Shown: positions 8,991-17,406 of the stretch, piece after piece
Numbering within the stretch: position 1 is the stretch's first letter
How the letters are laid out: each line of letters starts with the position of its first letter
Assembly: GCA_964581815.1 (NCBI GenBank)
Contig: CAZORE010000025.1
Span: 1-64,000 of the forward strand
DNA length: 64,000 bases
Direction: 5' to 3'
Source: Trebonia sp964581815
GTDB taxonomy: Bacteria > Actinomycetota > Actinomycetes > Streptosporangiales > Streptosporangiaceae
Notes under the pieces: model-generated
What the model saw: only the letters and a program-made list of their open reading frames with translations
What the model was told of the DNA's origin: nothing
Database searches by the model: none
Position numbers and translations under genes: made by a program

Positions 8991-9010
8991 TATTTGTATA
9001 ACTAATATAG
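8991..9010 (-). promoter_or_regulatory. AT-rich putative promoter/operator upstream of hydratase
   Basis: A 20-bp AT-rich island containing TTGTATAACTAATATAG in otherwise very GC-rich DNA, about 35-55 bp upstream of the hydratase start. It shares ACTAAT with sites at 17341 and 18051. Similar islands precede other catabolic genes here (10382, 16620, 39831), so it is likely a promoter or operator. Confidence 0.4.
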
Positions 9011-9057
9011 AGAGATCACGGAACGGGGGCAAGGTTACCCACCTCACTCAGCCCAGA

Positions 9058-9195
9058 GCCGATCAGCCGAGGGCCGNNNNNNNNNNNNNNNNNNNNNNNN
9101 NNNNNNNNNNNNNNNNNNNNNNNNNNNNNNNNNNNNNNNNNNNNNNNNNNNNNNNNNNNNNNNNNNNNNNNNNNNNGCCGATCAGCCGAGGGCCG
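9058..9195. other. Scaffold gap flanked by a 19-bp duplicated contig end
   Basis: 100 Ns (9077-9176) lie between two identical 19-base copies (9058-9076 and 9177-9195). This is the signature of two contigs that overlap at their ends but were joined with a fixed-size gap. Collapsing the copies would remove 119 bases and leave about 120 bp between the acyl-CoA dehydrogenase stop and the hydratase start. Confidence 0.85.
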
Positions 9196-9196
9196 G

Positions 9197-10348
9197 TCAG
9201 CGGAGTGCCGAGTGGCCGAGCAGCGCCTTGCCGAGGTGCAGGATCTGGATCTGGCTGGTTCCCTCGGGGATGGTGGCCTCGCGGGCGTCGCGGAAGTACC
9301 GCTCGACCGGCGACTCCTCCATGAGCCCGGCTCCCCCGTGCAGCTGCAGCGCCAGGGTGGCGGCCCGCCCGGCCGACTCGCCGCAGTAGTACTTGGCCAT
9401 CGAGCACTCGTACCGCCCGGGCTCGCCCGCGTCGATGCTCCTGGCGGCGTGGTAGCCGAGCAGCCGGGACGTCTCCGTCAGGGTCGCGATCTCGACCACC
9501 ATCTGCTGCACCAGCTGAAACCCGGCGATGGGCTTGCCGAACTGCTCGCGCTGGCGGCAGAACCTGATCGACTCCTCCAGGCAGGCCTGGGACAGCCCGA
9601 CCGCGCCCATCGCCATGTTGAGTCGGCCCGCGTTGACGGCCGCCATGCCGAGCGACAGGCCGCCGCCGAGCTTGCCGAGCACGTTGCCCGCCGGCACCAG
9701 GGTGTCGTCGAACGTCAGCTCGCAGCTGGTGGTCGACCGGAGCGGCATGTGCGGGATGTCGTGCACGCCGAACCGGGACTCGGCCGCGTCGACCAGCAGC
9801 CCGGTGATCCCGTGGTCGGTGCCGTCCTCGTCGACCACCCGGACGAACAGGATGCCGAAGTCGCACCCGAGCGCGTTGGTGATGTAAAGCTTGCTCCCGT
9901 TGACCACGAACCCGTCTTTGGTGCGCCGGGCGGTAGTGCGCAGCGCGCCCGCGTCCGAGCCCGCGTCCGGCTCGGTCAGCCCGAACCAGCCGAACCGGCG
10001 GCCCGCGAGCAGGGGCTGGAGGAACCGCTCGGCCTGCTCCGCGCGGCCGGCCGCGCCGAGCACCCGGGCCACCATGCCCTGAACGTTGACGGTGGTCCGC
10101 AGCGAGCCCCAGCAGCGGCCGGCCTCCTCCATGAGGATGGCCTGCATCATCATCGGCAGCTCGTCTCCCCCGGCCGCCTCGGGCACGCCGCCCCGGACGT
10201 AGCCGAAGTCGTACAGCTGCGGCAGCAGCTCCCACGGGAACGTGCGGGCCTGCTCGTGCGCCGCCACCAGCGGCGCCACCTTCTTGTCGAGAAAGGACCG
10301 CACCGCGTCGCGCAGTGCCCGCTCGTCCTCGTTCAGCAGCGCCGCCAT
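9197..10348 (-). CDS. Acyl-CoA dehydrogenase
   Basis: A 383-residue FAD-dependent acyl-CoA dehydrogenase that introduces the alpha-beta double bond into an acyl-CoA. It has the N-terminal helical domain (EDERALRDAVRSFLDKKV), the beta-domain FAD signature FGLTEPDAGSDAGAL near residue 120, the C-terminal RQREQFGKPIAGFQ signature, and QLHGGAGLMEES before the C terminus. ATG at 10348. It is divergent from an SDR across about 95 bp containing a short inverted repeat. It probably supplies enoyl-CoA to the hydratase encoded beyond the scaffold join. Confidence 0.93.
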   Translation of the reverse strand: MAALLNEDERALRDAVRSFLDKKVAPLVAAHEQARTFPWELLPQLYDFGYVRGGVPEAAGGDELPMMMQAILMEEAGRCWGSLRTTVNVQGMVARVLGAAGRAEQAERFLQPLLAGRRFGWFGLTEPDAGSDAGALRTTARRTKDGFVVNGSKLYITNALGCDFGILFVRVVDEDGTDHGITGLLVDAAESRFGVHDIPHMPLRSTTSCELTFDDTLVPAGNVLGKLGGGLSLGMAAVNAGRLNMAMGAVGLSQACLEESIRFCRQREQFGKPIAGFQLVQQMVVEIATLTETSRLLGYHAARSIDAGEPGRYECSMAKYYCGESAGRAATLALQLHGGAGLMEESPVERYFRDAREATIPEGTSQIQILHLGKALLGHSALR

Positions 10349-10381
10349 GAGTCACCATCCATCGTTCCGTACTTTCAGTTG

Positions 10382-10397
10382 TATCATCATACTGATA
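10382..10397. promoter_or_regulatory. Inverted repeat in divergent promoter
   Basis: TATCA (10382-10386), 6-bp spacer, TGATA (10393-10397), in the AT-rich part of the divergent region between the acyl-CoA dehydrogenase and the plus-strand SDR. A similar GTATCATTATGACTGA string lies at about 22197 in the LuxE/TetR divergent region. It is probably an operator or promoter element; no binding protein can be assigned. Confidence 0.45.
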
Positions 10398-10443
10398 TAG
10401 TCCAAAGCTGGACAGCAGGGTCGCCGCTCAGCGTGGAGGTGCC

Positions 10444-11262
<819 letters not shown>

Positions 11263-11275
11263 GCAGGAGCAGCGC

Positions 11276-12070
11276 ATGAGCGAGACCACCGTCTACACCG
11301 ACTTCAGGCTGCACGCGGGTCACCTGGCCGAGACCGGGGAGCGCAGCCCGGCCGAGACCGCGGTGCGCCGTGACCTCGCCGCCGCCTACCAGCTATGCGC
11401 CCTGTTCGGCTGGGACGACCTCGTGTACACCCACATCTCCGCGCGGGTGCCCGGGCCGGGGCACCACTTCCTGGTCAACCCGCTCGGCCTGGGGTTCGAC
11501 GAGATCACCGCGTCCAGCCTCATCAAGATCGACCTGGACGGGAACGTCATCGGGGACAGCGGCGGGTACGAGCCGAACGCGGCCGGCTTCGTCATCCACG
11601 GCGCGATCCACTCCACCAGGGAGAACGCGGGCTGCGTGATGCACCTGCACACCGAGGCGCAGATGGCCCTGTCGACGCTGCCGGAGGGCCTGCTCCCGCT
11701 GACACAGCACGCGATGCGGCTGTACGGCCGGATCGGTTACCACGACTATGAGGGCATCGCGCTGTCCCAGGGGGAACGGGAACGGCTCGTCGCCGACCTC
11801 GGCGACCGCGCGGCGATGATCTTGCACAATCACGGCAGCCTGACCGTCGGCGCAACCGTCGCGCAGGCCTTTGTCGAGATGTTCTACCTGGAGAAGGCGG
11901 CCCGCAGCCAGCTGCTCGCGCAGGCCACCGGCCAGCCGCTGATCATCCCGCCGCGAGAGACGATCGAGCTGACCGCGCGTCAGTGGGACAGCCAGCTCGA
12001 CTCGGGCATCGAGTGGCCGGCCCTGCTGCGCCGGCTGGAACGGGCGGCCGGGCCCGGCTTCGCCCAGTGA
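11276..12070 (+). CDS. Class II aldolase/adducin-domain protein
   Basis: A 264-residue member of the class II aldolase/adducin family, which uses a divalent metal for retro-aldol cleavage or related chemistry. The metal-binding histidines are visible in MHLHTEAQ and ILHNHGSLTVG; the phosphate/substrate loop region is DLVYTHISARVPG near residue 48. ATG at 11276 has a GGAG site. The GTGA overlap with the ligase suggests translational coupling. Many actinobacterial members sit in ring- or side-chain degradation clusters without a proven reaction, and the same applies here. Confidence 0.87.
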   Translation: MSETTVYTDFRLHAGHLAETGERSPAETAVRRDLAAAYQLCALFGWDDLVYTHISARVPGPGHHFLVNPLGLGFDEITASSLIKIDLDGNVIGDSGGYEPNAAGFVIHGAIHSTRENAGCVMHLHTEAQMALSTLPEGLLPLTQHAMRLYGRIGYHDYEGIALSQGERERLVADLGDRAAMILHNHGSLTVGATVAQAFVEMFYLEKAARSQLLAQATGQPLIIPPRETIELTARQWDSQLDSGIEWPALLRRLERAAGPGFAQ

Positions 12071-13701
12071 CCGGCTCGTCTTCTCGCCCGGTTTCCGGCC
12101 GGCCAGCCAGCGCCGAGATGACGTTCGCCCGGCGCTGGGAGACGGCGGTGGCCACCAGCGGCGACCGGCTGTTCCTCATCTTCGAGGGGCCGGACCAGTC
12201 GGTGTCGCAGTGGACGTACCGTGAGTTCGACGAGGTGGTCACCCGCATGGGCGCGACCCTGGCGGCGGCCGGGGTGACGCCGGGGTCATCGGTCCACGTG
12301 GTGCTGCGCAACTGCCCCGCCTTCATCGCGATCTGGCTCGCCTGCGCGCGGTCTGGCGCCTGGCTGGTGCCGGTCGACCCGACGTCCACCGCCCGCGACA
12401 TCAGCCGGCAGCTGGACCGGGTCCGCCCGGCCGCGGGGGTCTGCGCGGCGAGCCGGGCGGACGCCTACGCGGCCGGGGTGCGAGAGTCGGCCGCGGGGCG
12501 GCTGGCCGCGATTGAGCTGACGGAGACGGCCGCCGACGTGGCCCTCGCCGACGTAACGGGCGCTGACGGGTCACTCGCTGCCCTGGCACCCGCTGACGGG
12601 GCGGGCGGGCACACTGCGACGGCGGCCGCCGTCGCGCCGGCGGACCGGCTGGCGGTCATGTTCACCTCGGGGACGACCTCCGAGCCGAAGGGCGTCGTGC
12701 TCACGCAGCACAACTACGCGCACGTCGCCGACACGATGTCCGCCATCGTCGGGCTCCGGCCGGAGCACCGCTGGCTGGTCACCCTGCCGCTGTTTCACGC
12801 CAACGCACAGTACTACTGCATCGCCCCGGCGATCGCGGTCGGTGCCAGCGTCGCGCTGACCTCTGCGTTCTCCGCTTCCCAGTGGCTGCGCCAGGCCCGC
12901 GACCGGTCGGCCACGCACGCGAGCCTGTTCGCCGCGCCGATCCGGATGATCCTCGCCCGCCGGCCGGCCGACGCGCCGGCCGCGGCGCTGCAGCACGTCT
13001 GGTTCGCGCAGAACCTCGGCGCGCAGCACTACGACGAGTTCGCGGAGCTGGCCGGCTGCCGGCCGCGGCAGCTTTACGGCATGACCGAGACCGTCGCGAT
13101 CGTCTGCGCCGATGTCTCAAGCCCGTACCGCAACGACACCATCGGCCCGCCGGTCGAGGGACGCCCGGTCGTGCTGCGCAGCCCCGAGACCGGAGCGGAA
13201 CCGCCGGCCGGCGAGCCCGGTGAGCTTGTCCTGCGCGGGGTGCCCGGGGCCGACATCTTCCTGGAGTACCTGGACGACCCGGCCGCGACCGGCCGGTCGC
13301 TGGTCCAGCGCGACGGCGCCACCTGGTTCCATACGGGCGACATGGTGGCCCGCGCCGACGGCGCCAGTGCCGATAACAGTGGCGCGCTCCACTTCGTCGG
13401 ACGACGCGACGACGTGATCAAGGTATCCGGCGAGAACGTCAGCCTGACCGAGGTCGAGGCCACCCTCGCCCAGGCGCCCGGGGTCCTCGAGTGCGCCGTT
13501 CTCGGACGCCCCGATCCGGTCCGCGACATGGTGCCCGTCGCCTACGTCGTCCCGCGTGACCCGGAGCATCCGCCGGCCATCAGCGACCTCGCGGAGTGGT
13601 CAGAGCGCAACCTGGCGGCGGCCGCCCGCCCGCGCGACTGGCACCTGATCGAGGCGCTGCCCCGGACCAGCGTCGGCAAGGTCCGCCGGTTCAAACTGTG
13701 A
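12067..13701 (+). CDS. Class I adenylate-forming acyl-CoA ligase
   Basis: An AMP-forming CoA ligase that activates a carboxylic acid with ATP and CoA. Motifs in order: MFTSGTTSEPKGVVLTQHN (P-loop), LYGMTE, WFHTGD, GRRDDVIKVSGEN hinge, and the catalytic Lys in RTSVGKVRRFKL at the C terminus. GTG at 12067 overlaps the aldolase stop as GTGA and is the preferred start; ATG at 12118 is an alternative. About 544 residues, normal for the family. It converges with the membrane protein gene at 13744. It would feed acyl-CoA into the dehydrogenase/hydratase/thiolase set. Confidence 0.92.
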   Translation: MTGSSSRPVSGRPASAEMTFARRWETAVATSGDRLFLIFEGPDQSVSQWTYREFDEVVTRMGATLAAAGVTPGSSVHVVLRNCPAFIAIWLACARSGAWLVPVDPTSTARDISRQLDRVRPAAGVCAASRADAYAAGVRESAAGRLAAIELTETAADVALADVTGADGSLAALAPADGAGGHTATAAAVAPADRLAVMFTSGTTSEPKGVVLTQHNYAHVADTMSAIVGLRPEHRWLVTLPLFHANAQYYCIAPAIAVGASVALTSAFSASQWLRQARDRSATHASLFAAPIRMILARRPADAPAAALQHVWFAQNLGAQHYDEFAELAGCRPRQLYGMTETVAIVCADVSSPYRNDTIGPPVEGRPVVLRSPETGAEPPAGEPGELVLRGVPGADIFLEYLDDPAATGRSLVQRDGATWFHTGDMVARADGASADNSGALHFVGRRDDVIKVSGENVSLTEVEATLAQAPGVLECAVLGRPDPVRDMVPVAYVVPRDPEHPPAISDLAEWSERNLAAAARPRDWHLIEALPRTSVGKVRRFKL

Positions 13702-13743
13702 CCGGTCGCGAAACCCCGGACGCTACCCGGTCGGGCGCCGTCG

Positions 13744-14520
13744 TCAGCGAACCGGCTCCTGCCGGATGCGCTTCGCGAGTCTGGTGCAGTAGACGGCCGT
13801 TGCGGCAAGCGCTACCGGTGCGGCACTCAGCCATTGACCGGCCCCTTGGCCACCCGACACGATCATGGCGTCCACGCCGAGGCCGGCCGTCCAGAGTCCC
13901 GCGACCGCGAAGGCGAGCGCGGCCGCGGTATCGGTGACCATCGGGGTCAGCCCCGCATTGCCCGGCCACCGGCGCTTGCAGGAACGGTAGGCGATCAGCA
14001 GCAGGACACCGGCCAGTCCCACTGCGAGGCGGCCATAGACCGTCTCGAAGGCCCAGTCTGACAGTGCCGCTTGATGGCAGTTCGCGGCCGCTTGCTGAGA
14101 TAGCCAGCGAGCGCAATCTTGCGGAGTGAGTGCCGCCGCGGGGACCGTGACAATTGAGCTCGCACCACCAATCAGGTAGATCAGGCCGGCCGCTACGCCG
14201 CTGGCCCCGACGGTCATTGCGCCGATTGCCCCCAGCAGCATCGCGCTGCGCAGAATCTGGCCGGCGAGTCTCCGCAACGGCATCCGGATTCGCCGGCTTT
14301 CGCGCGGGACGAGATCGTCGACAGTACCGAAAGCCGCCAGGGCCCCGAGTTCCGCCTCGTAGGATTGCGCGCCGTCGGCCATCGCGGCGTCAGCGGAGTC
14401 GCGCAGATGTGCTTCGGTCTCGGCCAAGAGGTACCGGGCGTCCCGCGGCGGAAGTGCGCGCGTGGCTTCGAAGAGGTCGTCGAGGAAGAACCCGATCGGG
14501 CTATCGTCAGGATGATTCAT
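13744..14520 (-). CDS. Membrane protein with N-terminal HAAS-like (DUF1700-type) domain
   Basis: About 258 residues starting at ATG 14520. Residues 1-65 are a soluble helical segment (FFLDDLFEATRALPPRDARYLLAETEAHLRD) of the kind found fused to or next to PadR-controlled membrane proteins. Four or more hydrophobic segments follow (around LLGAIGAMTVGASGVAAGLIYLIGG, LAVGLAGVLLLIAY, AALAFAVAGLWTAGLGV, AAPVALAATAVYCT). The start overlaps the PadR stop as ATGA, giving a coupled two-gene unit. Function is unknown; such pairs often act in membrane stress or sensing. Confidence 0.75.
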   Translation of the reverse strand: MNHPDDSPIGFFLDDLFEATRALPPRDARYLLAETEAHLRDSADAAMADGAQSYEAELGALAAFGTVDDLVPRESRRIRMPLRRLAGQILRSAMLLGAIGAMTVGASGVAAGLIYLIGGASSIVTVPAAALTPQDCARWLSQQAAANCHQAALSDWAFETVYGRLAVGLAGVLLLIAYRSCKRRWPGNAGLTPMVTDTAAALAFAVAGLWTAGLGVDAMIVSGGQGAGQWLSAAPVALAATAVYCTRLAKRIRQEPVR

Positions 14521-14861
14521 CAGGCTTCCGCCGTTCTGGCGGGTGCGGAGCGGACCACGTTGCCGATCGCCTGCGTGAGGCTCTGCCATTCTGCGCGTTG
14601 GTGCGCTAGCGCGTTGTGGCCCGAGGGAGTCAGCCGGTACAGCCGTCGGCGCCGCCCGTTGACGGGGTGCCACTCACTGGCCAGGAACCCGAGATCTTCA
14701 AGGCGGTGGAGAGCCGGGTATACCGCTCCCTCGGTGAGGTCGAGCAACCCGTCCGTGCGTTCACGCAGCTGGGTGATGACCGCGTAGCCATGTCCTGGCG
14801 CTGTGCTGAGGATGGCTAGCAGCAGCAAGTCGAGATGACCCTTTACCTTGTCTGCACTCAT
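14520..14861 (-). CDS. PadR-family transcriptional regulator
   Basis: A 113-residue winged-helix regulator: DLLLLAILSTAPGHGYAVITQL at the N terminus, then TEGAVYPALHRLEDLGFL (recognition helix and wing) and RRRLYRLTPSGHNAL. It lacks the long C-terminal helical domain, so it is the short PadR subtype that dimerises through one C-terminal helix. ATG at 14861. The ATGA overlap with the membrane protein gene supports the common PadR plus HAAS-membrane-protein arrangement, in which PadR represses its own operon. Confidence 0.93.
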   Translation of the reverse strand: MSADKVKGHLDLLLLAILSTAPGHGYAVITQLRERTDGLLDLTEGAVYPALHRLEDLGFLASEWHPVNGRRRRLYRLTPSGHNALAHQRAEWQSLTQAIGNVVRSAPARTAEA

Positions 14862-14930
14862 ACCTTGGCATCTTAGGCATTAGGGGGCCGCGGGTCAACA
14901 TTGACCGCGGAAGAAGCGGCCGGCCCCGGC

Positions 14931-15695
14931 TCAGGCGGTCTTACTCCGGCCCCGCGCCCGGCTGGCCCGGGACACGGCCGGGCGCCGCGCCCCTGCGCTG
15001 GCCGCGGGGCCGGCCGGGGCTTCGAGTCCCGCGGTGAGGAACCGCACCAGGTCCTCGAGCAGCGCCTCAACCGGCGATCCGAGGTCACCGCCGGAGACCA
15101 GGACGGCCTGGTAGCGAGCCAGGGTGTGGATGGTGCTCGTCATCACCACCGTCCAGCGCTCGTCGAGTACCGCGACCGGGTGGCCCGGCAGCAGCCGGCC
15201 GAGCAGGCTGCGCAGCGTGGCGACGGTGTTCGTCGGGATGCCAATCGACTCGAGCCCTCGGTACCCGCCGCGCTCGGTGATGTAGCGCGACATGAACGCG
15301 AGGTAGTGACTGTGCTGTTCCAGGTGGGCCGCCATCGGCAGGACGAAGACGCGCACCAGGTCGCAGACCTGGGGCTGGCCGCGGGCGACGAGGTCGGCGA
15401 ACATCTCCACCCGCAGCCGCTCGCTGAGCGAGGCACGGAAGGCGATGACCTCCCGGACCAGGCTTTCCCGGTCACCGAAGTGGTACTGCACCACCGCGTG
15501 ATTCTTCTGGCCCGCCGCGACGCCGATATCGCGCAGCGGTACGGCCTCGATCCCGCGCTCGGCGAAAAGCTGCTCGGCCGTCGTGAGGAGGTCCTGGCGG
15601 GTCGCGTCGCCGCGGGAGTTGGCGCGCTCCCGGCTAGCCAGCCTGCGGTTCACGGCTGGCCTGGCGTTTCGGTCCGCTGCTGCATGCATGGTCAA
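14931..15695 (-). CDS. TetR-family regulator
   Basis: A 254-residue TetR protein with a basic N-terminal extension of about 25 residues, then the HTH (LLTTAEQLFAERGIEAVPLR, and QKNHAVVQYHFGDRESLVRE) and a ligand domain. The C terminus is a low-complexity Ala/Arg/Pro tail. The start could be ATG 15695 or 15689 (MTMHAAADRN). It stands alone between a PadR gene and a P450 remnant on the same strand, so the target is unclear. Confidence 0.88.
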   Translation of the reverse strand: MTMHAAADRNARPAVNRRLASRERANSRGDATRQDLLTTAEQLFAERGIEAVPLRDIGVAAGQKNHAVVQYHFGDRESLVREVIAFRASLSERLRVEMFADLVARGQPQVCDLVRVFVLPMAAHLEQHSHYLAFMSRYITERGGYRGLESIGIPTNTVATLRSLLGRLLPGHPVAVLDERWTVVMTSTIHTLARYQAVLVSGGDLGSPVEALLEDLVRFLTAGLEAPAGPAASAGARRPAVSRASRARGRSKTA

Positions 15696-15737
15696 GGTTA
15701 GCGTCCGACCCGGCCATTAGCCCGGCCCGCCGGACTC

Positions 15738-15974
15738 CTAGTGCCGGTCCCAGACCAGCGGCAGGTTATTCAGTCCTACCTGGCGGCCGTGCTCGGTGAT
15801 CGGAACGTCCAGGTCGAGCCGGTACTCGGGGATCCGCCGGTGCCATTCGGTCAGCCCGACCAGCAGTTCCCGGCGCGCGAGGTGCGACCCCAGGCACCGG
15901 TGAGGGCCAGCGCCGAAGGCAAGGTGGCGGTTGTTCTCGCGGTCGATCTGGGCAAAGTGTGCGGCTGGCGTCAT
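15738..15974 (-). pseudogene. Cytochrome P450 C-terminal remnant
   Basis: Only the last 78 residues of a P450 remain, including the heme-binding loop FGAGPHRCLGSHLARREL with the axial Cys, and the C-terminal strand region. The rest of the enzyme (about 320 residues with the I-helix and ExxR) is absent; upstream DNA reaches the DoxX stop within 46 bp. An ATG at 15974 could start a short product, but without the heme pocket it cannot be active. It is a deletion remnant. Confidence 0.85.
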
Positions 15975-15999
15975 CTCGGGCTTCCTCGCTCGCGCTGGC

Positions 16000-16013
16000 G
16001 GCGCCTTAGCGCC
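16000..16013 (-). terminator. Small hairpin after DoxX gene
   Basis: Stem GGCGC/GCGCC with a 4-base loop, 7-20 bp beyond the DoxX stop on the minus strand. It has no U-tract, as is usual in actinobacteria, and is a weak candidate. Confidence 0.35.
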
Positions 16014-16019
16014 GACCGG

Positions 16020-16559
16020 TCAGGCGGTGGCGGTCGGCTCGGCCGCGGCCGGCTCGGTCACCGGCGGGGCCGGGCGCCAGGAGGTGAGCAGGGTGAGGGC
16101 GGCGCCGATGCCGCCGGCCCCCACGCAGACCGCGTAGGCCACCCAGCCGCTGATGGGGTAGCCGGCCGCGTGGTCGAGGGACAGCCATCCCCCGCCCGTT
16201 CCGGCCAGCGCGACCGCCACGACGCAGATCATCAGCACGTACTCATACCCCTGGCCGGGCCGGAAGATGAAGAACCCGTTCTTGAGGTGGGCGGTGACCA
16301 GGGCCACCAGCATGGTGCCGAGGACGCCGGCCGCCGCCAGCGGAGTGAGCAGCCCAAGGAGCAGCAGCACGCCGGAGCCGATCTCGGTGAGGGTCGCCAC
16401 GTAGGCGTGCACCCAAGCGGGCCGCATGCCGATGGAGGCGAACCAGCGGGTGGTGCCCGCGATCTTGCCGCCGCCGAACGCGTGGTTCCAGCCGTGGGCC
16501 AGCATGGTAATGCCGAGAACCGCCCTCAGCAGCAGCGCGGCGATGTCTACCGGGTGCAC
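16020..16559 (-). CDS. DoxX-family membrane protein
   Basis: A 179-residue four-helix membrane protein with the DoxX signature: LLLRAVLGITMLAHGWNHAF at the N terminus, GSGVLLLLGLLTPLAAAGVLGTMLVALVTAH, then NGFFIFRPGQGYEYVLMICVVAVALA. It has the full DoxX pattern including the conserved helix-1 His and GFF/GYEY segment, unlike the DoxX-like gene at 3317. The C-terminal tail is Ala/Pro/Thr-rich. An AT-rich island at about 16618-16635 lies upstream of its start. The role is not defined. Confidence 0.9.
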   Translation of the reverse strand: MHPVDIAALLLRAVLGITMLAHGWNHAFGGGKIAGTTRWFASIGMRPAWVHAYVATLTEIGSGVLLLLGLLTPLAAAGVLGTMLVALVTAHLKNGFFIFRPGQGYEYVLMICVVAVALAGTGGGWLSLDHAAGYPISGWVAYAVCVGAGGIGAALTLLTSWRPAPPVTEPAAAEPTATA

Positions 16560-16720
16560 GAGCCCCTCCCGTCGGTCAAGTCAGTGGCGGGACTGGCCGG
16601 TACCCGACCTCATCTCCACACATAGTTATATCATTGCACTTGTCGGACTATCTGGCGAGCTGTGCGAGCAGGTACTGAGCGCGGCTACCAGGGACGGCCC
16701 TGGCGCATTCTGCCTGGCCG

Positions 16721-17245
16721 TCAGCCGCCAAGCTCGCTGATCCGCGCCGTGGGCAGCACCCGGGCGATGCGCCATAGCCCGAGCCAGCTCCGCGGGAAGA
16801 CGTTCTCATCCGTCAGCGCCGCGTGGGCACCTGGGTCCGGGTCGGCGCAGGCGTCCGCGCAGACGGTGACCCGGTACCCGGTGTCGACCGCCCACCGGGT
16901 GGTGGACAGCACGGTCCCCGAGGTAGCCACGCCGACGATGATGAGCTGGCCGATGCCCGCCTGCCGCAGCATCTCGTCCAGGTTGGTGGTGGCGAAGGCG
17001 CTCAGGGACTTCTTGCCGAGCACCGGCTCGGCCGCCGCAGGCGCCACGAGCGGGTGGATCTGGTCCTGCATCCCGTCCGGCACCACGTGGATGACCGGCA
17101 GGCCGGCCCGGCGGGCCGCCGCCAGTGCGACCGCGGCCTGCCGCGCGACGCCGGCGTCGTGGCTGAAGTTCTCGACGATGTAGGCCGCGTAGTCCAGGAC
17201 CAGGAACGCGGTCCCCGTCGCGTCGTCTCGGCTGCGTACTGTCAT
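16721..17245 (-). CDS. Isochorismatase-fold hydrolase lacking the usual Cys
   Basis: A 174-residue isochorismatase-family protein. Asp18 (LVLDYAAY) and a Lys near residue 78 (LGKKSLSAF) match two of the family's three catalytic positions. The third, normally Cys in a TDVCVLST-like turn, reads GVATSGTVLST, with Thr in place of Cys. This is a recognised non-Cys subgroup, so amidase chemistry through a thioester is unlikely and the reaction is unknown. It has the downstream ADACADPDPGAHAALTDENVFPR typical of that subgroup. A conserved operator-like motif and a large palindrome lie 40-115 bp upstream of the start. Confidence 0.82.
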   Translation of the reverse strand: MTVRSRDDATGTAFLVLDYAAYIVENFSHDAGVARQAAVALAAARRAGLPVIHVVPDGMQDQIHPLVAPAAAEPVLGKKSLSAFATTNLDEMLRQAGIGQLIIVGVATSGTVLSTTRWAVDTGYRVTVCADACADPDPGAHAALTDENVFPRSWLGLWRIARVLPTARISELGG

Positions 17246-17284
17246 GGGCCGTCCTTACTTTCTGCTAAGGGGAAGAAGTCGTCG

Positions 17285-17312
17285 AGCTTGCGGCGCGGCC
17301 GCGCCGCAAGCT
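17285..17312. repeat. 28-bp perfect palindrome
   Basis: A perfect inverted repeat with no spacer: left arm begins AGCTTGCGGCGCGG and the right arm is its exact reverse complement. It lies 40 bp upstream of the isochorismatase-fold gene and downstream of the lipoprotein gene. It could form a cruciform, a terminator-like RNA stem in the leader, or a dimer binding site. Confidence 0.85.
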
Positions 17313-17332
17313 GGCCGCGCCGCACCATCCAT

Positions 17333-17360
17333 AAGATAGATTACTAATCGAACTAATCAA
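17333..17360. promoter_or_regulatory. Operator-like motif, copy A
   Basis: AAGATAG, then TTACTAATC and a second ACTAATC 9 bp later. 25 of 28 bases match copy B at 18043-18070. It is about 90 bp upstream of the isochorismatase-fold gene on the minus strand. Probably a shared regulator site. Confidence 0.65.
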
Positions 17361-17367
17361 TACCAGC

Positions 17368-17393
17368 CGCCCGGCCTGCAGCAGGGCCGGGCG
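17368..17393 (-). terminator. Terminator hairpin of lipoprotein gene
   Basis: A 9-bp perfect stem (CGCCCGGCC / GGCCGGGCG) with an 8-base loop, starting 14 bp after the lipoprotein stop on the minus strand. GC-rich stem without a U-tract, as in other actinobacterial terminators. Confidence 0.65.
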
Positions 17394-17406
17394 CTGTCGT
17401 CCTCAC

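Noticed and set aside
9063..10358. Frames running through N-gaps (9063-10358, 55339-56517 upstream part)
   Set aside because: Residues are undefined and the flanking duplicated contig ends show the gaps are artificial.
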